DNA of 64,000 nt from Auanema rhodensis (taxonomy: Eukaryota; Nematoda; Chromadorea; Rhabditida; Rhabditidae): assembly GCA_964057225.1 (NCBI GenBank), contig OZ059894.1:17452476-17516475 (forward strand), in the 5' to 3' direction. Below, piece by piece: positions 48,020-59,642 of this stretch. The notes under the pieces are model-generated. The model ran no database searches, was not told where the DNA came from, and saw only the letters and a program-made list of their open reading frames with translations. Every line of letters begins with the position of its first letter. Position 1 is the stretch's first letter. Made by a program: the position numbers and the translations under genes.

Positions 48020-50060
48020 ATGATTGGAACACCTACATTAAGACGGCCTTTAGAAAGGAAAAGCAGTTTCATTGATGAGCCAGTATTTGATCGAGGTTAA
48101 ACATCTTTTATTTAATAATATATAAAACTAATATACTAATATATGGCTAAGTTCAAACATATTTTTATATTTAGGGCGTAGATCAAGCATAGAACAACTA
48201 TCAAAGGCTTCTCCCTTTGGTCAAATGCTTGAAAATGTAATGAGTTTAATAAATTATTATTTTTATCTTATAGTATTTAAAGGTGAAGAAACTTGCAAAT
48301 TCGAAAGGTTTATGGGATGATGAGATGCAACGTGACTTGCCAAAGAAATGGGAAAAGCACGGAGATATGATTGTTTTCCCTCAAAACTCCTTTACACACG
48401 TTAATTGGCGATATATTGGTATTTGCTAATAGTTTACTCTATTACCTTGCTATCTAGGCAGAGAATTATGGAAAGTGGTTGCTGATTCGTTGAAAATCAA
48501 TAGACTTGGACGGAAACGTCTAATTGCTAATGATTCTGATAGAACTCCTCATGTTGACATCTTACATGGAGATCATGGTTGGGTAGAATACATTGATGAA
48601 AGAGGAATCAAGTAAGTATTTTAGTTTTTGACATATGTTAAGTGTATTGATATTGTAATGACTCATATGTGAGTATGTTTATCATTTTTATTCCAAGTAG
48701 CTCAATATCCAGTTGTTTTTTTTATATAAAATACTTATTGTATTTTTAATTGTAGATATAACTATGATGCTTCAAAAAGAGTTTTCAACAATTCAAAAAA
48801 TCGTGAGATGCAACGGATTGCAGCATGGGATTGTCATGGGGATATTATAGTAGATATGTATGCAGGTAATTTCTATTAATTATAATACACAAATTAGCAA
48901 AATATTTAAAACTTTAAAGGTCTTGGATATTACACGTTTCCATTCTTGCTTTCTTGTCATGCAAAAAAAGTTTATGCTGTGGATTGGGATGAGGATATGG
49001 TTGAATCATTGCTTAGATCGGCAACAGCAAATGATGTTATGGACCGCATTGAAATTATTCAAGGAGATGCTCGAAGAGTTTGCTTCTATTGTCAATTAAT
49101 GAATATTATTTTCCGTTTTCAGTCAACTCCTCAAGGTATAGCTGATCGAGTTTATTTGGGATTACTACCGTCATGCAGAGCTCATTGGCTAACAGCTTGT
49201 AAAGCTTTGAAAGTAAGAAAGATATTTAAGCATAATGTATGATATTCATGACAATTAAGGCGGAAGGAGGTATTCTTCATATCAATGATATAATACAAAT
49301 TGGAAAGAAAAAGATTGCAAGAAGAGAAATTACAAAGAAGTTTGTGTTTCATTTTTCATTTGAATTAATTTTCCCTTCAATTAAAGACCATTAGCAAAAC
49401 TTCCTTCAGTTGGTGAAGAAAGTTCGTCAAAAGAAAAAGAAAATGAACCAGAATCATCAAAGATAGTTATACCTGAAGGTATCAAGTTGAATATTTGTTT
49501 AATAATTCATTTTTTTCAGAATCGGAAAAGATAGAACCAAGTCAAGAAGAAACTTCAGAAGAAGGACAGACATTGCAAAGAAAATTCTCTCGATCAGCTT
49601 CAATAGTTGAGGAAATGGAAAACCGATCATTCCCAGAACCCACAGTAAATATTTTCATAATTCTTTAAATATGTGATCGTGTAATTTTTAGATTTTGAGA
49701 GAATTCGAAGAAGGTAGTTGGAAAAAACTTGACGCCTGCTATAAGGAATATGCTATGGATTGTGCCATAAAGTGAGTAAATTGTTTTCGAGATTAAAACA
49801 AAAGAAAATCTTTATTTGCAGTTGTACACGCTTTTTGAACAATATAAATTTATGTGATATGATGTATAAAGTTGCTATTTTGAATATAACCAGGTACAAT
49901 TTATTTCTTTTTTTAATGTTTTTAAAGTTTGAAATGTTTTAGATATGGTAGTTCAAACACAAAATCTGATCATATTGTACTTGATTTATTATGTTGTCGT
50001 GAAGGAGATTCTATAGAAAAATTAGCTGCAAGAATATTAAATACAAATTTATCTTCATAA
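48020..50060 (+). CDS. tRNA wybutosine-synthesizing protein 2 homologue (TYW2/TRMT12)
   Basis: Transfers the aminocarboxypropyl group of S-adenosylmethionine to the yW-86 base at position 37 of tRNA-Phe. Thirteen exons (48020-48095, 48175-48236, 48274-48418, 48458-48611, 48756-48865, 48920-49077, 49123-49212, 49260-49339, 49387-49478, 49520-49644, 49692-49771, 49822-49893, 49943-50060) give 453 residues. The Trm5/TYW2 fold is clear: LPKKWEKHGDMIVFP, GRELWKVVADSL, VDILHGDHGWVEYIDERGI, VDMYAGLGYYTFPFL (SAM-binding loop), VYAVDWDEDMVESL, ADRVYLGLLPS and GGILHINDI. The end, HIVLDLLCC, matches the C-terminal strand of animal TYW2. About 100 residues of Ser/Glu-rich sequence are inserted between the catalytic core and this end. 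GDHGWVEY and GLLPS favour TYW2 over the m1G methylase Trm5. An acceptor lies 15 bases before the ATG. Confidence 0.88.
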
Positions 50061-50218
50061 ATTAATTTATTTGAATTATTATATGATTCTCAGTTATCCT
50101 TACACATACATATGCCTCATAATACTACTTGTCAGTTAAAAAACCAAATGTATATTTGTGAAATAATATAAATATATTTTCATACATTCATGTGTCAAAC
50201 TTAATATTTGAAAATCAA

Positions 50219-50769
50219 TTAGTTGTGAACAGAGCTTGTTTTCCAATCAGGTTTTTTCTTTTTTTCAACGTCTGATGTTATTTGAATGACTGGTAAGCTC
50301 TGAAGAAACGGATTCAGAAAAAAGCGTTTAAGTACACTCTGTATACCTGACGTCGGAAAAATACATCCGTGCGATGCTTTGGTGGCTCACATATATCATC
50401 TTTGAAATCAGTAATAGATGATCTATCTTCACTTTCTTAATTGAATTTTCATTTCCATCATGCTTACGAGGACTCTGACTGTTAGCTAACCTGGTTCAAG
50501 TTCTGTCAGTGTAGGTGCTGGCTCAAAATTGATTCTGGATAATATTGAAGCTCGATGTCTGAATTATCAGGTTCATATTACAAATGATGTTTGTGGCAGA
50601 ACCTTCGATCTGCTTTTGGGCTCAGGGAAGAGCTTTGAGAAAAGGAATTACGTAATTCTCTATTTGCATCGATGAGCTCAGTCGTCATGAAGATATCATC
50701 GGGATCCCTCGTTGAAGAAGCATCTCTAGAACACGAGAAGTACTCAAAGCACGTACTCCAGTTTATCAT
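50219..50769 (-). CDS. 134-residue protein in four short exons, family unknown
   Basis: Four exons (50603-50769, 50491-50558, 50347-50435, 50219-50299) separated by 44-55-bp introns with good donors and acceptors keep one frame and total 405 bp, ending in TAA. The product starts MINWSTCFEYFSCSRD, with no signal peptide or membrane segment. It is rich in Asp/Glu/Ser (STRDPDDIF, TELEPESEDRSS), has several Ser-Gln and Pro-flanked sites, and ends in a Lys-rich stretch, KKKKPDWKTSSVHN. It looks like a mostly disordered cytoplasmic or nuclear protein. Two close N-terminal Cys could be lipid-modified, which is only a guess. It lies tail to tail with the TYW2 gene, 158 bp apart. Confidence 0.65.
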
Positions 50770-51115
50770 TCCTTGCTCTCTCTCCCACTCACTCTTGTAA
50801 AACGATTCGATTCGATTAGCACCTTATTTTGATAATCAATCACCTCAAATATTTTAAGAAACGTATCCTTGATCTTCTATTTTGATATTTGAATATTCTG
50901 TTTGAATAGCAATATCCAACAGAACACATTGATAAAACTAGAAAAAACGCTGAAAACAAGAAAATATTTATCTTAAACAACATACATCACTAGAAACCTA
51001 AAAAGAATCCATTTAAGAGAAAGAATCCGATAAGCATAAGCTGACTGGAAGACGGATAATTCTTATCGTATATGAATGCACTGATCATTACCTCCTTAAA
51101 TTATTTATTAAAGAT
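50770..51115. other. Intergenic stretch
   Basis: About 350 bp of AT-rich DNA between two minus-strand genes. It holds the 5' region of the 134-residue protein gene and the 3' end of the CUB/LDLa-type gene. Nothing else is seen. Confidence 0.5.
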
Positions 51116-51870
51116 TTATTTTAAAAAATTTTTAACTTCTTTGTTTGTGTAACCACTAAGTTTTTGGCATCCACCTTCTTCTCCACAATTGTCTATACCA
51201 TCACATAGCTGATAACGATTCAGACATACAGGAGGGCATTCATCTATACGATATCTACTTCTCATTTTTAAAGAAAAATGATCTTACTAGCATCAGAACA
51301 AAGAAAGTTATGACATTGAAATGTATCTCTTGAACAAGGAATAACTTCTGTGAATATCAAACGAGACCGAAATATCAGATTCATTGGAATTTCCAATGTA
51401 AGCGGCGCTGTCATAAGACGATAACTCTAGATTAAAAGTCATTGAAAATATTTTAAAATTTGGTTAAATCATACTTTCTTATCCATTCGAACGATGTACG
51501 ATCGATTTTGTTCATGAATGATTATTTCATTTGATTTTGTTGGCTGTCGTTTTGCGAAATGAAGAAAAGTTGCAACCGAAACTATTCAAAAATGGAATTT
51601 TTTCTTTCTCTTCTGGAAGCCTACCAATAAAACTGGACGATCTACTTGATGGGTTTAAAGTTATTAAGCAAGTTCGAGTTGGTGTTAAACGATGAGAGGT
51701 TTGAAAATCATTTGTCGAAATTTTCAACACTGAATTCACAGTGATATTTCTAAAATTTTGAATGAATGATTGAACAAAACTTCACGAATATCTTACCCTT
51801 CTAATGGACAAAGAGCTGTTGTATATTTTGAAAAACAAATAAGAAAAGTTAATAAAGCAAGAAGAAACAT
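51116..51870 (-). CDS. Small secreted protein with CUB-like and LDLa-like regions
   Basis: Five exons (51797-51870, 51625-51749, 51475-51581, 51288-51426, 51116-51243) total 573 bp, 190 residues, in frame. The start MFLLALLTFLICFSKYTTA is a signal peptide. The next about 110 residues (TRTCLITLNPSS, FIVSVATFLHF, SYRLMTAPLTLEI) have the alternating hydrophobic pattern of a CUB-like beta sandwich, with too few Cys to be certain. The C-terminal part ends in CLNRYQLCDGIDNCGEEGGC, a clear LDL-receptor class A core, though the usual final SDE is replaced by GEE, so Ca2+ binding is doubtful. No transmembrane segment follows. A role as secreted binding protein is inferred. The smallest intron (44 bp, 51582-51624) is needed to keep the frame. 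Confidence 0.7.
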
Positions 51871-52205
51871 AGAATAACTAGAGCAGTGTCAAGGCTTCAT
51901 ATAGTTTCTGAAGTGATGCTCCTGCTATCGTGGTAATATCTGAAATTTCTGCTTTGAAGTGATCATTTTCAATATAAATCTCATCATCATATTCAATTTC
52001 CTATAAGTAGCTTCATGCCTTTTAATAATTTTTTATTATTCTCAGAATGAACAAAGAATAAACTATAATAACCAGGGTACATATGTATATAAGTAAGTAA
52101 ATAAATTTTTTTTTAGTTTTCTGAAGAAAGAAAACAGTGAAATTGAGTTTATGTTTGTTTATAATCTCAGAAGATCAGTCACTATTCTTATCTAATTAAT
52201 TTCTA

Positions 52206-55168
52206 TTAAAAAGTCGAAGTTGCAGCTCCTTGATTATCAAAATATATTTCATCTGGCTGTAAGTTTCTTGGCACACGGGCACGAGGTTTTTCTCTACCAC
52301 CCAAAGCAACCTGAAAGTTAAAAATATAAAATTTGTAAGGAAACAATGATTGTTGTTCTTTAGGTCATGTGAAATGCTGAAGTATACGAATTAACTATTT
52401 AATTCGATTCTATTACTTATTTTACATTTGAAATAATTTCTAATGTATTTTCAAAAACAATTTTTAAAAAAAGTATAAATACCTCTAAATCAATATCAGG
52501 ATAAATCAAATCAACATGTGCAAACTTTTGATTTTCCAATAATTCTTTGGACAAACTACGTGCATTCAAATCAGAATGTTCATACCAATGATGACGAATA
52601 TCTTAATCGGATAGGTTAGAGAACTGTCAATTATCATTACGATTGAAATTTTTTTTTTGAAGAACACGTACTTCCGGTTTGATCTTTCACAGAAATTTTG
52701 ACTTTTGCGAATTCAATATCCGAGTATCTAATTAACAGAACTGATCTTGGAATATTACGTAAAATACATTCAGCATCTTCTTTGCTGCAGAAACCATAAA
52801 TCAATCTAAGAAGAATAATAATTTAATTGTAATTGAGAAAATCAAAAGACTAACATACCCATCATACCACATGCTATAAAGATATTTATTTGTAATTTCA
52901 GCTAATTTGAAGAACCAATCGAAAAATGGAACAAGCTTCCATTCTCCATCAGTGGACGATGCTTTCTTCAACTGGTAATCTTCAGCAACTGACAACTTAA
53001 AAAACCTTGCAGTCAATTAATTCAATTAAGAAATACCTTCATGAAATTTTCCAAAATTATAAAACCTTGATTATTCGGCTTTAATCTATTGATTAAATGT
53101 TGCTTTGTCTACAAAAAACAACAAACAATGTAATAATATAAACAAAAAAATTGCAAACCTGCATAGCAAACATTCTAGGCTGTACAACTGCTGGACCATC
53201 TGAATTTTTTTGTGGAGTCTCTACTATCGCCTAAGAGTATTTTTTTTATTTTCAATTTTTTAATTGTTTTTTGAACTTGAAATTTCATCTCCAAAGCATC
53301 AGCCATCTCAGCACAAGATACAACGTTAGGAATATCAGAAAGCGGATGACGAACCTGAATAAGCAAATAGTATTGAAATAAATAAGAAAGGAAAAATTTA
53401 TTTGAAAATATTATTGAAATAACATACCAAATCAGCGAAAGATCTTTCTAAAAACAGTCGGGCTTCTACATCAGACTTAGGCCCAACTAAAACAGCAAAG
53501 GGTAATGAAACCTTAAGAAATACTGTGAACCAAATATAAATTTTCAAAGAAATATAACCTTTTTTCCTACTAATTCCATTCCACAGCTAGTACGTAACCG
53601 AATACTGTAACACAAGCAATATCTTCTGGTAGCCACAGAGTCTCGGCGAAGTTGAACTTTCTTAGCCACCCTCTGAACAAGTTATACAGTAAATAATGAA
53701 AAGTTTTAATGATCTTACCATATCGTCAAATTTAGCTCGAAGCCCTCTTGTATCTTTCTTCAAAAACGTCGTTTTTTGAGGTTCAATACAAAATTCTTCA
53801 GATTCAAATCTATGAAACGAAAACTATTAGATTAGAAATCTTGAGAGACTTCTTACATATCCAAATAAGCATTATTCAAAAGTTGTTTAGCAGTTTCCTC
53901 TGTTATTAAATAGCATTGAACTTCTTGAGATTCTCCTAAAGACTCAATTCCAAAAGCTTGTCCACCCAAAACTCTAAAAAAAACAAAAAGCTCTTATAAC
54001 ATAAGAAATTAAATCATCTCAACAATTATTTACCTTATTTCAGTATTGAACCAGAATCTACTTCTTCGATGATTTTCTGCCTCTCCACATTTTACTACCA
54101 CGGAAGGTGGCTGTCTGCTAACTATTATTGAGTAGTAAAGAAAATAATGAGCCATATTACGAAATTTGTTGTAGGCCTTCAATAATACAAAGTAAAAAAG
54201 GAAAAGAAGTTAATTCTTCAACAAACCTCGTCAATTTGGGGTGAATGAAAATATTGTTTCAAGTAAGTTAAGCCGGATAGCGTTTGCTGAAGCAATTCTC
54301 CAAAATATTCAAATCTTAGATAAACTTTTAAAATTTACAAGCATTATAAATATCATACTGTAAATGAATAGTATCTAATTGCTTGTAATGAAGTTGTTGT
54401 GTCCATAATGTACCTATACTGACCTGAAAAATTGAATATGTGAATGCAACCGAACACGCGTTCCTTGACTTATACAATGAAATTTAAGTGAATTATATTT
54501 TTCACGTGAAAAATGTAGCTATGAGTATGTTTATCAAATAATTTACATAATTTTTATTTAAAAAAATATTAAATTTCTTATCATATCTGTATAATTCATA
54601 TTAATCAGTCTGTATTCATTTCTATGTCATTGCACCAAAATACCTAATAATGCGATAGTCATCAGAATATTTACGTTTGACGTATTAAAAGCATTAAAGT
54701 TCATGACGTTTTAAAAAATAAAATAAAAATTTAAAAATAAACTCAAAAACCTTTTGTTGTTTCATTGCCCATGATAACAAAACATTGCCCATTAGATGTT
54801 GTTTTTCCTCCTCATAAACAGCATATAAATTCTCCAAAGTTGTTACAATTTTCTAAACAAATATACATTACAAACATATCTGACGTCAATGAAAGATAAG
54901 GTCATATTTGAATGTTCTATTTGATTACCTGCATAAATGCTGGTTGATTCATCTGTGGTACGTTACCAGCAAGTAATGCATCAACATCTTCTTTAAATAT
55001 CTGATCCATATTAGGTAAAGCATAATTGCTCGAAACTTAACAAACCTGATATACTTCGGCACTTTGGTTATGGCGGCACACGAAGTTGCCATCGACGGCC
55101 GGTTCGGAGGGAGAGAAAGCTGATGAACTTTCCATATCCACATCCGAAAGGCCGCCAGTTATAGACAT
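52206..55168 (-). CDS. STAT family transcription factor
   Basis: Signal transducer and activator of transcription. Seventeen exons (55046-55168 first, 52206-52310 last) give 571 residues with exact frame. Order: a short acidic start (MSITGGLSDVDMESSS), a helical linker/coiled-coil part (about residues 60-190), the DNA-binding region (VLVGPKSDVEARLFLERSF, KKDTRGLRAKFDDM), the linker domain (KLVPFFDWFFKLAEI), and an SH2 domain with the phosphate-binding Arg in VLLIRYSD (about 52715-52738) and the family end FAHVDLIYPDIDLE. A candidate activating Tyr follows in DEIYFDNQG, 13 residues from the end. There is no room for the N-terminal oligomerisation domain and no long transactivation tail. C. elegans has two such genes, sta-1 and sta-2. 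An acceptor (ATATTTTAG) stands just before the ATG. Confidence 0.92.
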
Positions 55169-55922
55169 TTTTGTTTCTAAAATATTGAACCACCACGTAA
55201 ATTTACTTAAAGATTGTCACAAACACAACAATTATTTCAATAACCACAAGACATTAACAATTCAAATCACAAGTTGAAAATTTGTATTCGGATAGGATGA
55301 ACAAATCCATACAGTTGAATCTAATAAATTTGTCATAAACAAATTATTCTGTCTCAAAATAGGAAAAGGCTACAATCAATAGTAGCAGGTTCCTGGGGGT
55401 CACGGGGACAGCGGTGAAGGTAGTGATGTGGTGAAAGTCGATGTCACTTTGAGAGAAGACCTAGAACCCGTCTCGACGATGCATCTTATCGCTTCCTTCG
55501 CGATGGCAAACCGGACACTTAGTCATCAAGACTACATTTGTAAAGTGAAACCATATAACGAAAAACAAAAGTTTCGGTCCCGAATGAGTCTCGAACCATC
55601 AACCTTTCAGTTAAACTCGGAAGTCAAAGTTAAATCGTTAACTTTAAACCTCTCGAAATAGACTATTGAACTGAAGGACTTAGTCAATCCGTTAATATGA
55701 GAAATAACTCATGGTATTAGCCTTCTCTATTCGAAAGAACACTTATGATAAATTGGATTCCCTGCGTTTGTTCCCATTTTCCTTACAAAAACATACTGAT
55801 TAAGAAAAAAAGTGCAATGAAACAGCATAAACAAGCCTCTTCCCACTGGCAAATAATCTGCTATTGGAGACTCGTTAAAAGCAGGCTCCTACAGCAACAT
55901 TCTCAGTTAAAACCAAATAAGC
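55169..55922. other. Divergent intergenic region with a tRNA-like patch
   Basis: About 750 bp between STAT (-) and a small peptide gene (+). The part from about 55390 to 55670 is GC-richer than its surroundings and open in one + frame, without known motifs. On the minus strand at about 55578-55660 there are sequences resembling a tRNA A box (TTTCGAGAGGTTTAAAG) and B box (GGTTCGAGACT), but no acceptor stem can be folded. Confidence 0.35.
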
Positions 55923-56148
55923 ATGCAGACAGCATTATTACGCTTCGTCCTACTATTTTTTATTTTACAAGTTATAATTGATTCAATGTTAATTGAATGC
56001 AGGTACTCTTTATACTCTTTAGTTATATCTAATTCAAATTTCTTCTATATCTAGATCTGTTAAGCCATATGAAGAACCAAGACCCCGTGTCTATCGCAGC
56101 GAAGAACTTTCACAATATTTCCCTGATTATGATATCTTTATTCCTTAA
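55923..56148 (+). CDS. 57-residue secreted peptide precursor
   Basis: Two exons (55923-56002 and 56055-56148) joined by a 52-bp intron give 57 residues. The start MQTALLRFVLLFFILQVIIDS is a strong signal peptide. The mature part would be about 36 residues, Pro/Arg/Tyr/Glu-rich (PYEEPRPRVYRSEEL, YFPDYDIFIP), with a single Cys and no amidation or dibasic repeat signals. It is too long and too irregular for a classical neuropeptide array; a secreted signal or matrix peptide is possible. It lies tail to tail with the HDHD2-like gene, 87 bp apart. I recognise no family. Confidence 0.55.
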
Positions 56149-56235
56149 ACATGATGCTTCTTATTCAACATAATGTTGCCATTGATCTGGATATTAAAAC
56201 CAATAACAAAGCTATTAATGAAATAATAATAAACA

Positions 56236-57348
56236 TTATAAAACTTTGCCAGTTTCAATTAATGCTACGGCTTCGGAAAAATTGTCCACGCAATTCCGCT
56301 TAGTATGTGGTATTTTTAGCTCATCACCTTCAAACAGAAAATGATAATAACGATTCAAAGAAGTACAAATTGCACTTACCGTCTTGATATTTACCAGTTT
56401 TCACTAAAATACCCTTCATTCCAGAATCAATTGCTCCAAGAATATCATCCGCAACATCATCGCCTTTAAATTTTGGTTAAGAATATTAACTAAGTTAAGC
56501 AATTGCCTATCATAACTGTATTTTCTATGTCAATATCATCGCCCAACGTTTTGATACCCATTTCGAAAAATGTTTTGCTCGGCTTACCTACAACGGTGGC
56601 CTAAAAGACTCAATAAAATGAAAATGAAATACAAATAAACTAGTAGAACCTGTTTTCCTGAAGAGAACTCAAGTGCTGTAACAAAAGGACCAGGTCCGAG
56701 AGCCAAACCATCACTTCTTTTATAGTACTTAGCCTTATGAATGGCAATTAATTGCGATTTTTCTTAAAAAACTTTTTCGAATAATATTATATATTTTTTT
56801 AAAACCTTCTAAAAGAAGCTTGAAAGCTTCGTTCATACGCTCAAAATTAAATTCCGAAGGTGCTAAGCCTACTACCACACTGTTGGGTTCCGAGCAATCA
56901 ACACCTGACGAAAATTATTTGATTAATGATTAACTTGATCCAGGTTACCTGCAAAATCCTCCAATGCTTCCGGTTCAAGAAAAAGCAATGGCCTCAACTT
57001 CCTCTCTGTTACAAGCCTAGGAATCAAATATCGAGATCTATCAAGAAACAAGATGATATATCTAACCTCTGAGCTGCTAACAAAGAAGTAAAAATTTCAT
57101 TTTTTTCAATTGAAAACCCACACTTAGTTAGACGATTATGTAAAACATTTGTAGATTCCTGAAGATCATGCTAAATATTCTAACATCAGCTTTAAAGATT
57201 AAACCTTGGTCGTGTTAGTTATAAATTTTACAGGAAATATCTTTCTTAATCGCTGAAGTGCTTCAATAGCTCCCACTGTGACTTGATCCTCGATATGTAA
57301 TGTTCCAGATAAGTCAATAAGAACGGCAGCCCTACGTGCAACAGCCAT
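56236..57348 (-). CDS. HAD-superfamily phosphatase, HDHD2-like
   Basis: Close relative of animal HDHD2, a haloacid dehalogenase-type phosphatase of the class II (C2 cap) group whose physiological substrate is unsettled. Motif I is [10 protein letters not shown] near the start (the second Asp of the usual DxD is replaced by Ser, as in all HDHD2 proteins). Motif II is the Thr in [10 protein letters not shown], motif III the Lys in [11 protein letters not shown], and motif IV is [13 protein letters not shown]. Between them, [18 protein letters not shown] and [10 protein letters not shown] are almost identical to vertebrate HDHD2. About 260 residues. An acceptor (GGGTATAG) directly abuts the ATG. 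It starts 273 bp after the CHK1 stop on the same strand, so the two may form a trans-spliced operon. Confidence 0.92.
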
Positions 57349-57621
57349 CTATACCCAATATAATAATGTTAATAAAATGTTGTTATAACGCATAACATGA
57401 CAAATATGCATAGATATTCTAAAAATAGGTCTACTTCTGACATATTTATATACAAAAATACACGCAAAAAAAGATCATAAGTGCTAATATATGTGATCGC
57501 CAACAATAAAAAGATATTCAAAACATCTTTACACGCAAGTAGTTTTCTATATTATTACGTCAAAAATAGTTCGATGCATAGCTACAAGATGATAATATTT
57601 ACAGAAACATAAGTTAGTTTG

Positions 57622-59642
57622 TTAGTACGAGCTGGGAACCATTTGAGACAGGGTTAAACCCTGGGTGGCTAACCACTTATTTCCACGAGAGCAAATTACA
57701 TCTGCTAATCTATCTCGAATCATAATGAAAGCTCGTTTGAATTCTAATCCATCTCCACGAGATCTGAAGGCAAAAAGAATCAGAAGAACGATGTTAAGAA
57801 CAAACCTTCTAATATCAACCATTACTTTACGTATACCTCCTTCTACCATTTCAATGACAGATATTATAAACGAGATTTCGCGATATGTAACCAATATCTG
57901 CAACTTCTTATAAGGCAATTAACAATTTTGAAAAATACATGACAAGGGGGCTGATCTTTAGCGGCAAAACCGCAATCTTCACAAGCAGCGAAAAGTCGAG
58001 TGACTATTTCTATTTTGGATAGTACGACACAGAAACGTGTCATACGACGAACCAAGTTTTGAAGAGGATCCTGTAAGCATAGATAATCACGGAAACTTGA
58101 TGAGCACCTTACCATTACTTGTGAAGAATCGGAAATTTGACTATTTGTCAACAATAGGTTTTCGATGGATTCAGGTTGAGAGAATGAAATGTTTTGAGCA
58201 GATATATCCACAATAGTATTCATTGTGTTGGTAATATCGAAAACGGGTTGTGATACAGTATCTCTGAAAAGAAAGGTTTCTGTTTAACATATTTGAAATT
58301 TTAATCATACTCGAAATCCAACATAACTTTTCTTCTCTTAGCAGAAGGTACATTCATGCTTTCTAAAAACAAACTGAAAAAAAAACATAATTCGGTCATA
58401 ATACCTGGACGTAATGTGCACCACGGATGATTACGAATTCGTTCAAGATCAGCTCGGCTTTTGGGACTTTCGGTAAGAATTATTCTAAGAAGAGCTAAAG
58501 AGAGATTAATACAACACTAGAAAACATACACAAAGCTTTAGTATCCATCTTCTTCCAAGGATTAAGTGTTAAACTTGTGCTACTGATCCAACCTTGATAT
58601 GGAGCAATATTTCTAAACAAACAAAGAAAAAATAAAAAAAGAATGTGAAGATTACTTCTTGGGAGCATCCCAAGGTAGTTCGCCAGCTAGTAATGTTACA
58701 AGTACAACTCCACATGACCAAACGTCAGCGGGTGGTCCCCTGTTAATAAATGGTTTGCATGGAAAGCATAATTTTGCTTAGTTACCTGTAAGTCCCATGT
58801 AAAACTTCAGGAGCTACATAAGGCAAAGTACCGCATGAAGCGTTTAGTTTTCTTTCCTTTCCATTATGACGGAAAACAGTTGCCATGCCGAAATCAGAAA
58901 TTTTTAAAACATCTGAAAAACCAAATCGGTAAACCAGAAATTATAAGAATTAACCTCTCTTAGTAAGAAGTAAATTTTCAGGTTTAATATCTCTATGGGC
59001 AATTCCATGAGAATGAATGAAAGATAATCCTTCCAAAAGCTGTAAGAAGTAGAATTGAGCTCTTTGAACTGGAAGACCAACATCAGGTTCTAAAAAGACC
59101 AAATAAAATAAGGAAAATAATAAATTGTGAACCAATTTGATCAAAAATCTCTCCTCCATCTGCGTATTCGAGGAATATTTGAAATTGGTACAAACTGTGA
59201 TCCATTCTAATTCCAATGCATCGAATAACGTTATCATGACCTTCTTTTGATAATCTGTTTTGAATAAGAGCCTGAAAACAAAGAGTCTTAACAATTTCTT
59301 CTAATATTAAAAACCTCTTTCTTGAATTCATTTACTAAATTTCCATGTTTTCCTAAATCCAAGCATTTCATAGCAACAGCAAATGTGGGATTCTTTGAAT
59401 CTACTACCAATTTCACTTCACCAAAAGCACCTGAAACATATACAGGTAACACATAAACAAGGTACGAAGGTGAACCTTCTCCCAGAGTTCTGACTATTTG
59501 AAAATCCAAGCTGGAACTCAAATAAGGCTGATAATTTTGAGATTGTGTGGTACTTACTGCCTGAACACAATTATTTGTGCTATACTAGTTAGTGAAAAAG
59601 TACCTGAGAAGGGCAATTAGGAGATGCAGCTACCTCCATCAT
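57622..59642 (-). CDS. chk-1: Checkpoint kinase CHK1
   Basis: Ser/Thr kinase activated by ATR in the DNA damage and replication checkpoint. Kinase landmarks in order: [12 protein letters not shown] (Gly loop, split by an intron), AVAMKCLDL (Lys), [31 protein letters not shown] (about 58975-59020), [30 protein letters not shown] and [20 protein letters not shown]. The regulatory tail has [18 protein letters not shown], matching the human segment around Ser345, then a KA1-like end: [12 protein letters not shown], and [21 protein letters not shown]. The N-terminus is about 27 residues longer than in human CHK1 and carries SQ/TQ sites (PSQ, TTQSQ). Two adjacent ATG codons occur; the first is taken. 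It is followed by the HDHD2-like gene on the same strand. Confidence 0.95.
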
